A stretch of DNA of 64,000 nt. Source: CALSMU01 sp965230225 (GTDB lineage Bacteria; Bacteroidota; Bacteroidia; Flavobacteriales_D; Parvicellaceae). A program made the translations under genes and the position numbers. The notes beneath the pieces are model-generated. The model saw only the letters and a program-made list of their open reading frames with translations, ran no database searches and was not told the origin of the DNA. Below, piece after piece: positions 8,449 through 18,466 of the stretch (positions are counted from its first letter, which is position 1; the number at the start of each line of letters is the position of its first letter). The DNA is taken from NCBI GenBank assembly GCA_965230225.1, contig CBDDKM010000010.1, positions 186,001 to 250,000 of the forward strand. Reading direction: 5' to 3'.

Positions 8449-11400
8449 ATGAAAAAGCGCGTTTTAGTTTCTTCCCTACTTGTTTCATTGGTATTGTTAT
8501 TGACTTCTCATTCCTGCGATAAAAAAACGACTACCGATGACTCCTTATCGTCTGCACCGGCAGCAGAAATGGGACAACTCTCCTTTGAATTCAAAGGAAA
8601 CTATTCGGACATGTGGAAACAAGTAGACTCTCTGCAACGAGAAGGAAGGTACCAAACAGCACTGGATGTGGTTAATGTTATTTTTGATTCAGCCAGAACT
8701 GCCGACAACACTCCTCAGGTTGTTAAATCTGTGATCCATAAAATGAAATTTAACTCCTACATGGCAGAAGATGACTATGTGGTGGCAATAGATGAATTAA
8801 ACAAAATTGCAAGTGATGCCAGCTTCCCGTTAAAGCAAATCATCCACTCGGTTACCGCGGAGGTTTATTGGGGCTATTATCAAAATAACCAGTGGAAGTT
8901 CGTTAATCGTACACATACGGTAAACTACAAACGCGAAGACATCAGAACCTGGGACTTAACTACTCTGGCAGATCATGTAATTAAACAATACAGGTATTCT
9001 CTTTCTAGTCCTGATAGTTTACAGCACAGTAAAACAAGTGACTTTAACGATATGCTGGTTTCCTATGGAGAAGACGATTTACAACGTCCAACTTTGTATG
9101 ATTTTCTGGCTAACAGAGCCCTTAATTTCTTTGAGACTTCGGACTATAACTTGTCCAGACCAGCTGATCACTTTAAGTTGACAGGAGAAAAGTATTTTGG
9201 TTCAACGGAAGATTTTCTTTCCATTAAAATCGACTCCAAAGATTCTCTTTCCAATGAGCTATACGCAGTTCAGCTGTTCCAGATATTAAGTAATTTTCAT
9301 AAAAACGATAGCACTCCGGAAGCCTTAGCAGACCTGGAACTAAGAAGGTTAAGGTTCGTTCGATCACACTCCAAAGAAGAAAACAAAGATCAGCTATACT
9401 CCGATGCATTAGATCAACTATCAGAAAAATACGTGGATCACCATGTTTGGGCGGAAGTAATTTTTTACAAAGCTCAATACTTGAGAGACATGGGGCAACA
9501 GTATACCGAAGACAAACCTGAACATCAGTGGAAGATCAAAGAAGCTCATGAATTGTGTGGTAAAGTGATAGAGAAATACGAGAACTCCTATGGCGCTGAC
9601 TTATGCAAAACGTTGAAAAACGAAATTGAATCGAAAAACTTATCCATAGAACTGGAACCATCTATTGTTCCAAACACTCCCTATAGAGCGCTAGTTTCTT
9701 ACACTAATATTGATCGATTATACTTCCGACTGATCAAAATAGATTGGGATTTTCATTTAAAAAACAGAAGGTATTATGGAGAAGAACTAATGGAAAAGTA
9801 CCTTGCCATTACTCCCGAAAAGGAATGGATGGCTCCACTCAAAAATCCTGGTGACTTTAGAATGCATAGCATGGAAATTTCGCCGGATGGTTTATCCACC
9901 GGGCAGTACGTTCTACTGGCCTCCAACCATAAAGACTTCCAACTTACAGGTAATGCCATTGCACATGGTTCTTTTTGGGCAACCAATCTAAGTTATTTGT
10001 ACAAACGAAATAACGATAATCAAACCTATGAAGTAACAGTGCTTAACAGAGAAACTGGCTCTCCTATTAACGGGGTTAAAGCTCAAATTTACGAGTCAAA
10101 ATACAACTATGGTTCAAGGTCTTATCAATTAGTTAAAAAGGAAAGTTATACCAGCGATAATAATGGGCAATTCGTAATTAAAAGCCCGGCAGATTACCGT
10201 AATGTTTATATTGACCTGTCCTACAAAAAGGAGCATTATAATAATGCAAGAGATATCTATCAATACCGACATCACAGAAACGATCCTAAACCGTACATAA
10301 CCACCAATTTCTTTTTGGACAGGGGGATTTACCGACCAGGGCAAGCCATTCATTTTAAAGGAATTGTTATTAAGCACGATGATGATAAGCACGAAATTCA
10401 AAAGCGAAAATCAGGTATCGTATCCCTGTTCGACGTGAATGGACAAAAGGTAAGCGACCTAAAATACACCACCAACGAATTTGGAAGTTTTAGTGGAACG
10501 TTTACCGCTCCAACCGGAGTATTAAATGGGCAAATGCACATAAGAGACGGAAATGGAACCAAGTATTTCTCTGTAGAAGAATACAAGCGACCTAAATTTG
10601 AAGTGGAGTTCCCTCCTATAGAAGGGGTATATAAACTAGGACAAACCATTAAGGTTACCGGAACAGCCAAGGCGTTTGCTGGTTCCAATATTGATGGTGC
10701 CGATGTTCAATACAGAGTAACCAGAAGTGCTACCTTTCCCTATTGGGGATGGTATCGATGGGGTTTTTATCCGTATTCTACTCCTATGGAAATTACCAAC
10801 GGCACTATAAAGTCAGACGAAAAAGGTGAGTTCATTATCGAATTCAAAGCAGAAGAAGATCAGTCGATTAATCGTAAATATTCTCCTATCTACACTTATA
10901 CAGTTAGTGCAGATGTTACTGACATTAATGGAGAAACACACAGTAATTCGCAGTATGTAATGGTGGGGGTAAATGCCATGAATTTGAGCGTTTCTGTAGG
11001 TAGTGAGATTGACCTTAGAGGAAACGACAAGGTTAAAGTAAACACCTCTAACCTAAATGGACAAAAGGTAGATGCTACAGGGAAAATAACTGTTCACAGA
11101 TTAAAAGAACCGGAGAAACCATTTAGATCGACCTATTGGTCCAGACCAGATATTGAAACCTTAAGTAAAGAAGAGTTCTATAAACGATTTCCTCATGATT
11201 ACTACGACAAGGAAAATCAAATCGAATTCGCCGAAAAGGAAAAAGAAGTTCTCTCGATTCCTTTTAACACTAAAGAAAACGACTCAGTTAGATTAAACGG
11301 ATTTAAGAGTTGGGGAGCTGGAAGGTACATCATGGAAGCCACTTGTATTGACGAGTTTGGAGAAGAAGTAAAAGATGTACGTTATTTTACGGTTTTCGAT

Positions 11401-14400
11401 ACCAAAGCTAAAAAGAACGCCACCAACGAATTGTGGAAAGTAATCCCTGTTAAAACTTACGTTGAGCCAGGTGAAAATGCTGAATTCTTGATTTCATCTG
11501 GAGCTACCAACACTCAGGTATTGTTCGAGATTGAAACCAAGAAGGGAATATCCATGAAGAAAAGGATTACCCTTTCCAAATCTCAACAACTAATCAGTAT
11601 TCCAATAAAGGAAGAACACCGCGGTAACATTGTTATAAAAATGCATTCTGTAAAACACAACAGAATGTTCACTTATAGCTCTCCCATTACTGTTCCATAC
11701 TCCAATAAAACATTGGATATAGAATTTGAAACATTCAGAAATAAACTTCTACCAGGACAAAAGGAAGAATGGAAGGTTAAAATTAAAGGACCGAAAGGCG
11801 AAAAAGTAGCTGCAGAAATGCTTTGTGCTATGTACGATGCCTCGTTAGACGAATTTGCCAGCAATTATTTCAGTCTAAATGTATTTACCAACTTTTACAA
11901 TTACAACAATTGGTCTGGATCAGACTTCAATGTAAAACATGCTCAATTGTACCAAAAGAGTTGGAACAATTATAGAGGTTATTATTACCGAAACTACGAT
12001 CAATTAAATTGGTTTGGTCACAACATGAGTTACCTGACTTACCAATGGGACTATGGTGACGCAATTTATTTCAGTGCAGATCGATCCATAGAGTCAGAAG
12101 AAATGATGATTATGGAATCTTCCAATGCAACATCAACTGTTGTAATGGATGCTGAGAATAATGAAGATTATCAGCAAGGGACATTTGGGGTAGCAACCGG
12201 AGGCACTGCTGCCATGAATGGATTGGCTGCAAACCAAACCAAAAAAGAACTTTCAAAAGATCAGGACTACAAAGCCTTTAGAGGAAATGTTTTTAAAACC
12301 AAAGAACTCTCTGGGATTAAGGCTAGAACTAACTTGAGTGAAACTGCCTTCTTCTACCCCCACCTGGCTACTAACGAAAAAGGAGAAGTAGAAATCAAGT
12401 TCACCATTCCAGAAGCCCTAACTCGATGGAAGTTTATGGGACTGGCACATACTCAAGACTTAAAGTCTGGCACAATTACAGAGAATGTGATCACCCAGAA
12501 GAAACTAATGATTACTCCTAATGCACCAAGGTTCTTTAGAGAAGGAGATCAAATGACATTTACTGCAAAAGTTTCTAACCTTACCGAAGAAGACTTTGAA
12601 GGTACTGCACAACTTCTGCTATTCGATGCTTTAACCATGAAACCAGTGGACGAGCTATTCAACAATACTCAACCTTTAGTAGACTTTGAAGCGAAGAAAG
12701 GACAAAGTGCCAGACTTGCCTGGAACATCAAGGTGCCTGATGGCATTAATGCCGTAACTTACAGAGTGGTTGCCAAAGCCAAAGATTTTACGGATGGAGA
12801 GGAAATGGCAGTACCTGTTTTAACGAATCGCATGCTGGTAACGGAATCATTACCTCTGCCTAGCAAAGGAAAGGGAACCACTAATTTTAAATTCAAGAAA
12901 TTAATTGAATCAGGTTCTTCTACTTCTTTAAAGCATCATAAACTAACGTTAGAATACACCTCCAACCCAGCCTGGTACGCTGTACAAGCTATGCCATACA
13001 TGATGGAATATCCATATGAATGTGCTGAGCAAACCTTTACCAGGTATTATGCCAATGCTTTAGCAAGCCACATTGTTAATTCCAGTCCTAAAATCAAAAC
13101 AGTATTTGAAAACTGGAAAAGCAGTAGCCCTGATGCTTTCCTTTCTAATCTGGAGAAAAATCAGGAGCTAAAATCACTGATGTTAGAAGAAACTCCATGG
13201 GTAATGAACGCCCAAAATGAATCGGAACGCAAGAAACGAGTTGCTCTGTTGTTTGATCTCAACAAAATGGACAACGAGCTAAACAAAGCCATGAGAAAAC
13301 TTCAAAAAGCACAGGTTTCTAATGGAGGTTGGCCATGGTTCCCAGGTATGCCGGAAAGCAGATACATTACGCAACACATCGTTACCGGAATGGGACATCT
13401 GGATGTACTGGGAGTGAAGTCTGTAAAAGAAGACCATAAAATTTGGAACATGGTTAAGAAAGGTGTTGGATACCTTGATCAACGACTGATTGAAGATTAT
13501 AGGTGGGTATTGAAACACTATCCAGATACTTATTTATCGGAACAGCATATTGGGCAAATTCAGATCCAATATTTATACGCCAGAAGTTATTTCAAGGAGC
13601 TTCCTATTAAAGGAGAACTGAAAGAAGCTTTTGATTATTACCAAAAACAAGCCGCCACCTACTGGACCAAGTTTGGCTTGTACAACGAAGGAATGATTGC
13701 CCTACAAGCTCATCGTTTTGATAACCCTACCCTAGCTAAAAAAGTACTACTATCCATTAAGGAACGTGCTTTAATGCATGATGAACTGGGAATGTACTGG
13801 AAAGACAATGTAGGTGGATATTACTGGTATCAGGCTCCCATTGAAACTCAAGCACTATTGATTGAAGCCTTTGATGAAGTAAACAATGATCAGGAGTCTG
13901 TTGAGGAGATGAAAGTATGGTTGTTAAAACAAAAACAAACCACTGACTGGAAAACCACTAAAGCAACTGCCGAAGCTTGTTATGCTCTATTATTAAGAGG
14001 AACTGAGCTTCTGGAAAACGATGAAATGGTGGAAATTAAGGTAAACAACCAACTGATGGACCCTGCTAAATTGGGAGCAAAAGTTGAAGCAGGTACAGGG
14101 TATTTTAAAACTTCGTGGACCGCAGACAAAATTAAGCCGGAAATGGGTAATGTATCGGTTACCAGAAAAACAGAGGGAGTTAGTTGGGGGGCAATGTACT
14201 GGCAGTACTTCGAAGATTTGGATAAAATCACCCCACATGATACTCCGCTGAAATTAGAGAAAAAACTGTTTCTGGTTGTAAACACCGCATCTGGACCAGT
14301 AATCAAACCGATTAGTGAAGAAACTTCTCTTTCTCCGGGAGATAAGGTTAGAGTTCGCATTGAACTGAGAACAGATCGAAACCTGGAATACGTACACATG

Positions 14401-14667
14401 AAAGACATGCGAGCTTCTTCTTTAGAGCCTGTACAGGTTATATCTAAATACCGTTGGCAAGATGGATTAGGGTATTACCAAAGCACAAAAGACGCCTCTA
14501 CCAACTTTTTCATGGACAGAATGAACAAAGGAACCTATGTATTTGAATACGACCTTAGAGTAACACACTTCGGTGAATTCTCTAACGGAATTACCACGAT
14601 CCAATGCATGTACGCACCAGAATTCACCTCCCATAGCGAAGGAATTAGAATTAAAGTAAAAGAGTAA
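8449..14667 (+). CDS. Alpha-2-macroglobulin family lipoprotein with thioester motif
   Basis: 2072 residues from the ATG at 8449. A TTG 57 bp upstream is possible but would put 19 residues before the signal peptide. The lipobox is LLLTSHSC. After a non-MG N-terminal region (about 40-420) come a series of MG-type beta domains. The thioester sequence YECAEQ has its Cys at residue 1525. A terpenoid-toroid helical domain (about 1600-1850) and a C-terminal receptor-binding-like domain follow. Bacterial alpha-2-macroglobulins trap attacking proteases by bait cleavage and thioester coupling at the outer membrane or periplasm. The usual partner pbpC is absent next door. A Gly/Met/Glu-rich low-complexity stretch at about 1215-1285 may be the bait region (inference). 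Confidence 0.93.
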   Translation: MKKRVLVSSLLVSLVLLLTSHSCDKKTTTDDSLSSAPAAEMGQLSFEFKGNYSDMWKQVDSLQREGRYQTALDVVNVIFDSARTADNTPQVVKSVIHKMKFNSYMAEDDYVVAIDELNKIASDASFPLKQIIHSVTAEVYWGYYQNNQWKFVNRTHTVNYKREDIRTWDLTTLADHVIKQYRYSLSSPDSLQHSKTSDFNDMLVSYGEDDLQRPTLYDFLANRALNFFETSDYNLSRPADHFKLTGEKYFGSTEDFLSIKIDSKDSLSNELYAVQLFQILSNFHKNDSTPEALADLELRRLRFVRSHSKEENKDQLYSDALDQLSEKYVDHHVWAEVIFYKAQYLRDMGQQYTEDKPEHQWKIKEAHELCGKVIEKYENSYGADLCKTLKNEIESKNLSIELEPSIVPNTPYRALVSYTNIDRLYFRLIKIDWDFHLKNRRYYGEELMEKYLAITPEKEWMAPLKNPGDFRMHSMEISPDGLSTGQYVLLASNHKDFQLTGNAIAHGSFWATNLSYLYKRNNDNQTYEVTVLNRETGSPINGVKAQIYESKYNYGSRSYQLVKKESYTSDNNGQFVIKSPADYRNVYIDLSYKKEHYNNARDIYQYRHHRNDPKPYITTNFFLDRGIYRPGQAIHFKGIVIKHDDDKHEIQKRKSGIVSLFDVNGQKVSDLKYTTNEFGSFSGTFTAPTGVLNGQMHIRDGNGTKYFSVEEYKRPKFEVEFPPIEGVYKLGQTIKVTGTAKAFAGSNIDGADVQYRVTRSATFPYWGWYRWGFYPYSTPMEITNGTIKSDEKGEFIIEFKAEEDQSINRKYSPIYTYTVSADVTDINGETHSNSQYVMVGVNAMNLSVSVGSEIDLRGNDKVKVNTSNLNGQKVDATGKITVHRLKEPEKPFRSTYWSRPDIETLSKEEFYKRFPHDYYDKENQIEFAEKEKEVLSIPFNTKENDSVRLNGFKSWGAGRYIMEATCIDEFGEEVKDVRYFTVFDTKAKKNATNELWKVIPVKTYVEPGENAEFLISSGATNTQVLFEIETKKGISMKKRITLSKSQQLISIPIKEEHRGNIVIKMHSVKHNRMFTYSSPITVPYSNKTLDIEFETFRNKLLPGQKEEWKVKIKGPKGEKVAAEMLCAMYDASLDEFASNYFSLNVFTNFYNYNNWSGSDFNVKHAQLYQKSWNNYRGYYYRNYDQLNWFGHNMSYLTYQWDYGDAIYFSADRSIESEEMMIMESSNATSTVVMDAENNEDYQQGTFGVATGGTAAMNGLAANQTKKELSKDQDYKAFRGNVFKTKELSGIKARTNLSETAFFYPHLATNEKGEVEIKFTIPEALTRWKFMGLAHTQDLKSGTITENVITQKKLMITPNAPRFFREGDQMTFTAKVSNLTEEDFEGTAQLLLFDALTMKPVDELFNNTQPLVDFEAKKGQSARLAWNIKVPDGINAVTYRVVAKAKDFTDGEEMAVPVLTNRMLVTESLPLPSKGKGTTNFKFKKLIESGSSTSLKHHKLTLEYTSNPAWYAVQAMPYMMEYPYECAEQTFTRYYANALASHIVNSSPKIKTVFENWKSSSPDAFLSNLEKNQELKSLMLEETPWVMNAQNESERKKRVALLFDLNKMDNELNKAMRKLQKAQVSNGGWPWFPGMPESRYITQHIVTGMGHLDVLGVKSVKEDHKIWNMVKKGVGYLDQRLIEDYRWVLKHYPDTYLSEQHIGQIQIQYLYARSYFKELPIKGELKEAFDYYQKQAATYWTKFGLYNEGMIALQAHRFDNPTLAKKVLLSIKERALMHDELGMYWKDNVGGYYWYQAPIETQALLIEAFDEVNNDQESVEEMKVWLLKQKQTTDWKTTKATAEACYALLLRGTELLENDEMVEIKVNNQLMDPAKLGAKVEAGTGYFKTSWTADKIKPEMGNVSVTRKTEGVSWGAMYWQYFEDLDKITPHDTPLKLEKKLFLVVNTASGPVIKPISEETSLSPGDKVRVRIELRTDRNLEYVHMKDMRASSLEPVQVISKYRWQDGLGYYQSTKDASTNFFMDRMNKGTYVFEYDLRVTHFGEFSNGITTIQCMYAPEFTSHSEGIRIKVKE

Positions 14668-14670
14668 AAC

Positions 14671-14703
14671 AAAAAACCCCATACCAGTTGGTATGGGGTC
14701 TTT
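14671..14703. terminator. Shared terminator between convergent genes
   Basis: Perfect 10-bp stem ACCCCATACC/GGTATGGGGT (14676-14685 with 14690-14699) and a 4-nt loop. The minus strand has a T6 run, the plus strand only a weaker T-rich tail. It serves the convergent genes ending at 14667 and 14724. Confidence 0.85.
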
Positions 14704-14723
14704 ATCTTCCTTACTAATTTATA

Positions 14724-16673
14724 TTACTTATTCCCGAATAAAGTCACATTTCCCTGGCATTCAACTCCTGGACGCTCACAGTATTCCATGTCCACAAGTT
14801 CCAGTACATAATAGTATACACCATCTGCCAATGTCTTACCAGATTTGTAGTGGGTTCCATCCCAGTCGTTCTGGTAGTTTTCACTTTTGTATACCAATTT
14901 CCCCCAACGGTTGTATACAAATATCTGAGAGTTTGGATGATAATCCATTCCTTCGATTACCAAATAATCATTTTGACCATCACCATTTGGAGTCATTACG
15001 TTTGGTACTGTAATGTCACAAACCTCCACCGTAACAGTTGCATATTCGGTAGTAGAAAGACCACAGTAGTCTGTCATAGACAATTCAAATATTCCAGACG
15101 AAGCATTGGTAACTGTTGCTGTACCCGAAGACTGATCGATTGCAATATTACCTGTTCCATTCCAGGTAATATCATAGGTCGGTATTCCTCCACTCAATAT
15201 TGGAGTTAACACAATAGTATCGTCCACACAATACTCCCCTCCTACTAATGTTATGGACAGCGGATCAGGTGTAATCAAGGTAACACTGTCTTCAATTTGA
15301 TTTCCACAGGCATCCGAGACCGTTAAAGTATAAGTTTCTGTTCCTTGTACATTGGCTAATGCTGTTGGACTAACACTTCCAGTGGACCAGCTATAATCAT
15401 AAGGTCCTACACCTTCGCTCGCCGATGCTTCTAATAAGAAGAACTCATTATTACACACAATGGTATCCGGTGTGGTCATTACCTGGAGTGAATCTACATT
15501 ATAAATCAAAATGGTAGCATCCTGAGCAACAGTATCCCCACAAACCGTAACAGTATATACCGTAATGGTTAATGTATCAGTAGCCTCAGAAATTCCATCC
15601 AGAATAGGACTAACATTCATCACAACTGAATCTTGCCCCGGCTGAAAGTAAACACTATCGTTAATGGTGGCGTAATCAGTTCCGTTAATTGCATTTCCTC
15701 CTATATCAATTTGAATAGTCAAATCACCAGTAGTATCAGGTCTAACAAAGTTAAAAGTTGCATCCGTACACCCTTCAATTACAAAATCGTCTCCAGAAAC
15801 AGTAGTAACACTTACGTGCACCGCTTCCGAACCAAAACTTCCTTCTTCCAAAAATACTCCTGAGTCAAAAGCTCCATCTCCACCATCTCCAATTGCCAGT
15901 TTAATGTGATAAGTTTCTCCACACTCAACCGCCGCTAAAGCTTCTAACACTACTGTTCCTCCATCATACTCGTAAGCATTTGAGGTATTTGGAGTATAAA
16001 ATATATTGTAAGCTGTCCAATTAGGATCAATAGCAGCACAGTTTGACGCCGTACCTGCAGAACCGGCAACACCAGGGTTAACTGTATTAATCGATACAGG
16101 AGTTGTTGTATAAACCGATGGATTGGTTGGATCCGGGATTAAAGCAATGTTTTGTGCAGTATAGTTTCCTCCGGCAGGATTTGGTCCTGACAGGAAAAAT
16201 CCAAACGCATCGTTTACCGATCCACATACATACTCTTCGTACTCCTCAGAAGCAAAAGCATAATTAAATCGAATGGTATCTCCCATAGGAACAAAATCGA
16301 ATTCGATAATTGCTTCATCATAAATTTGGTTAGGAGTAATGGATTGTAAATCCGGATCCGTTCCCATTTGTCCAGTTCCACCAAGGCTGCTTCCACCTCC
16401 TGTATTTAACTGAGCTGCCAACTGCACATCTCCAGACCCCATAATTAGACCTCCATTTAAACCAATGTTAGCTCCAGGATCATCAAATTCTCCTACTTGA
16501 GCATTGGTAACGGCTGCAGAGCCTCCATTAAATTGAACATTTGACACAGTTACTCCCGTTCCAACTAATACTGTTTGAACATATTGCTCGACAGTTAACG
16601 TGGTGTTGTCTACTGTCATTTGGGAGAAACTCACGACCGGTAGTAGTAGTAAAATCGTAAGGATTCTTTTCAT
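14724..16673 (-). CDS. T9SS-exported choice-of-anchor L protein
   Basis: 649 residues. Signal peptide 1-18 (PVVSFSQ). The N-terminal choice-of-anchor L domain (about 25-290) has landmarks GLIMGSGDV, FASEEYEEYVCGSVNDAFGFFLSG and DGGDGAFDSGVFLEEGSF. Two or three Ig-like/PKD-like domains follow (DYSWSTGSVSPTALANVQG). The last ~95 residues are the gliding-motility-associated, type B T9SS sorting domain (VPNVMTPNGDGQNDYLVI, VYNRWGKLVYKS, DGVYYYVLEL). The protein should pass through the type IX system and be attached to or shed from the cell surface. Cys-rich extracellular domains suggest disulfides. TTTGTCG boxes lie upstream, as for the beta-helix gene. Confidence 0.92.
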   Translation of the reverse strand: MKRILTILLLLPVVSFSQMTVDNTTLTVEQYVQTVLVGTGVTVSNVQFNGGSAAVTNAQVGEFDDPGANIGLNGGLIMGSGDVQLAAQLNTGGGSSLGGTGQMGTDPDLQSITPNQIYDEAIIEFDFVPMGDTIRFNYAFASEEYEEYVCGSVNDAFGFFLSGPNPAGGNYTAQNIALIPDPTNPSVYTTTPVSINTVNPGVAGSAGTASNCAAIDPNWTAYNIFYTPNTSNAYEYDGGTVVLEALAAVECGETYHIKLAIGDGGDGAFDSGVFLEEGSFGSEAVHVSVTTVSGDDFVIEGCTDATFNFVRPDTTGDLTIQIDIGGNAINGTDYATINDSVYFQPGQDSVVMNVSPILDGISEATDTLTITVYTVTVCGDTVAQDATILIYNVDSLQVMTTPDTIVCNNEFFLLEASASEGVGPYDYSWSTGSVSPTALANVQGTETYTLTVSDACGNQIEDSVTLITPDPLSITLVGGEYCVDDTIVLTPILSGGIPTYDITWNGTGNIAIDQSSGTATVTNASSGIFELSMTDYCGLSTTEYATVTVEVCDITVPNVMTPNGDGQNDYLVIEGMDYHPNSQIFVYNRWGKLVYKSENYQNDWDGTHYKSGKTLADGVYYYVLELVDMEYCERPGVECQGNVTLFGNK

Positions 16674-16748
16674 TTATGTTTTTTTTGCTTCAATAAACAA
16701 CTCTAAACACCTGATTTATAAATTATTCATTGAATTTGTTCGTTCTGG

Positions 16749-16826
16749 CGACAAATGAAATTGATCTTTACAATTCAACCAAACGGCTTTGTATTTTTTC
16801 GACAAACACGAATATATTTCGACAAA
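16749..16826 (-). promoter_or_regulatory. Three TTTGTCG boxes upstream of the choice-of-anchor L gene
   Basis: The heptamer TTTGTCG (minus strand) occurs at 16749-16755, 16800-16806 and 16820-16826; the last two are 20 bp apart. It recurs upstream of the other large secreted gene at the left edge with 21-bp spacing. A shared regulator is inferred, not shown. Confidence 0.3.
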
Positions 16827-16942
16827 TCCCTTAATTATTTAACAGTCCTTTAAAATTCATTTAAAATCTATACATGTGCAACCTTTTTGAAATTTCCTCT
16901 TCCTTCTTTTTTTCCTATTTTTAGAGTCAAAATTCTAGAACT

Positions 16943-17284
16943 ATGAAAATCATCACCACCATCCTGTTTCTTGGGATGTTACTATTAGGCTCTAATGCCA
17001 AAGCTCAAAAAGTATATAGTGTAGACTCTGATTATAAAGCAGACATTAAAGTATACGTTGTGGATGCAGATTATAAAGCAGACCTATGTGTTTACAAAGT
17101 AGACTCAGATTATAAGGCCAAAGACAACAAAGGACTTTGGTACTTTACAGATGCCGATTACAAAGCCAAAAAGAAAATTTACTTTGTGGATTCTGATTAC
17201 AAGGCAGATTTAAAAATCTACTTTGTAGATAGCGACTATAAGGCTAAATGGAAAGATGCTTCTAAAAAACATTTACTGTATTAA
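16943..17284 (+). CDS. Small secreted six-repeat protein, DYKA type (DUF6150-like)
   Basis: 113 residues: a signal peptide (1-21, SNAKAQ), then six copies of a 13-residue unit of form (V/I)YxVDSDYKADxK. The fourth unit begins with Trp instead of Val/Ile and is preceded by a three-residue insertion (DNKGLWYF). Synonymous codons differ from repeat to repeat, so the repeats are old and kept at the protein level. From memory this resembles the DUF6150 family of short Bacteroidota proteins, a relative of which I recall being discussed as a complex backbone knot; neither point could be checked here. The membrane protein gene starts 4 bp after its stop, so they are probably co-transcribed. Function unknown. 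Confidence 0.85.
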   Translation: MKIITTILFLGMLLLGSNAKAQKVYSVDSDYKADIKVYVVDADYKADLCVYKVDSDYKAKDNKGLWYFTDADYKAKKKIYFVDSDYKADLKIYFVDSDYKAKWKDASKKHLLY

Positions 17285-17287
17285 TTA

Positions 17288-17776
17288 ATGAAAAAAGTGT
17301 TGGATTTTGTGCTGACCACATTTACTGTGGCAGCAGGTGGATTACTGATCTCGATGTTGTTTGGACAATTAATTCACTATGATATTGGAGGGTTAGGATA
17401 TTTTAATTTAGATGGCTATCAGGTAGCCTATCACTGGCCAAGTGGAAAAAATGCCATTAACGAAGAAATCTGGTGGATTGCTCCTGGGCTAATTGCTTCT
17501 GCCTTACTCTTGCTTCTTCCCGTTGTACTGCATATTATGTCGAAGAAAGCACTTATTTTCTTTTGGTTGAATGTGGTTATTATAGGTAGCATCATTGGTA
17601 TTCAGCAGTGGGGAGTTACCCACAGTTTGGAAAGAATAGAAACAGTAACGCATCACACCGCAGTTATGGAATTCTATCCAAGTTTTTACTTTCCTTATTA
17701 TGCGTTAGGATTTGTATCTGTTGCTGCATTGCTTTATACCTTTTTTGGAAGCAAACTAAAAACTCAGGAAGCTTAA
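17288..17776 (+). CDS. Four-helix inner-membrane protein of unknown function
   Basis: 162 residues with hydrophobic segments at about 8-28, 64-82, 88-105 and 135-152. Between helices 1 and 2 lies a polar loop with aromatic and His residues (YHWPSGKNAINEEIWW). Helix 3 is followed by GVTHSLERIETVTHHTAV, whose His cluster could bind a metal or proton (inference). No family recognised. It is sandwiched between the six-repeat protein gene (gap 3 bp) and tag (gap 2 bp), forming one apparent transcript. Confidence 0.75.
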   Translation: MKKVLDFVLTTFTVAAGGLLISMLFGQLIHYDIGGLGYFNLDGYQVAYHWPSGKNAINEEIWWIAPGLIASALLLLLPVVLHIMSKKALIFFWLNVVIIGSIIGIQQWGVTHSLERIETVTHHTAVMEFYPSFYFPYYALGFVSVAALLYTFFGSKLKTQEA

Positions 17777-17778
17777 AA

Positions 17779-18348
17779 ATGAATCGATGTGCCTGGCCAA
17801 AAGACGACGAGTTATATATCAGCTATCACGACGAAGAATGGGGTGTTCCATTGTACGATGATCAAAAGTTGTTCGAGTTTCTTACTCTGGAAACTTTCCA
17901 GGCAGGATTAAGCTGGATCACGATACTTCGAAAACGAGAAAATTTCAGAGAAGCATTTGACCATTTTGACTACACTAAAGTGGCAAAATACGATGAACAA
18001 AAGTTTGATGAACTGATTCAAAATGCTGGAATTATTCGTAATAAACTAAAGATAAAAGCAGCTATTAATAACGCTCAGGCATTTATTAGAATTCGAGAAG
18101 AGTTTGGTTCCTTTAGCAAATACATTTGGGAGTTTACCAATGGAAAACCCATCATTAACAAATTTAAATCCATGAGTGATATTCCCGCAAGTACGGAATT
18201 ATCAGATCGAATAAGTAAAGACCTGAAAAAGAGAGGATTTAAGTTTGTAGGTTCCACAGTAATCTATGCACACATGCAAGCTACGGGTATGGTTAACGAC
18301 CATGTAACCGACTGTTTTAGGCATAAAGAAGTTCAAAATATCACTTAG
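17779..18348 (+). CDS. tag: 3-methyladenine DNA glycosylase I
   Basis: 189 residues starting at the ATG at 17779, the normal length of Tag. An upstream in-frame extension through the preceding gene is spurious. It removes 3-methyladenine from alkylated DNA by base excision. The zinc-snap ligands are all present at family positions: Cys4, His17, His175, Cys179. The catalytic-pocket stretch LETFQAGLSW includes Glu38 and Trp46. The gene lies 2 bp after the membrane-protein gene, so it appears to be the last gene of that transcript. There is no clear functional link to its upstream neighbours. Confidence 0.95.
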   Translation: MNRCAWPKDDELYISYHDEEWGVPLYDDQKLFEFLTLETFQAGLSWITILRKRENFREAFDHFDYTKVAKYDEQKFDELIQNAGIIRNKLKIKAAINNAQAFIRIREEFGSFSKYIWEFTNGKPIINKFKSMSDIPASTELSDRISKDLKKRGFKFVGSTVIYAHMQATGMVNDHVTDCFRHKEVQNIT

Positions 18349-18466
18349 ATATTTATCATATTTATATCTTTATCCAAATTAATTCTAAATAAGAGATTAA
18401 TGGAATATTAATTCTCAATTATCATTAATTCAAAAAGGAAAAAGCACCTGAAAAGACACTACTGTA

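Noticed and set aside
13980..14408. 142-codon open frame on the minus strand inside the alpha-2-macroglobulin gene
   Set aside because: Antisense to a clearly real gene. The translation has no signal, domain or sensible composition.
14693..15209. Open frames of 106 and 119 codons opposite the choice-of-anchor L gene
   Set aside because: The coding strand carries a full type B sorting domain. The opposite frames are shadows.
17035..17250. Regular direct repeats that could suggest a CRISPR or satellite
   Set aside because: They are in frame within a secreted protein, the DNA copies differ at synonymous sites, and there are no spacers.
17608..17778. Longer tag product starting inside the membrane-protein gene
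   Set aside because: The zinc-ligand numbering (Cys4, His17, His175, Cys179) fits only the start at 17779.
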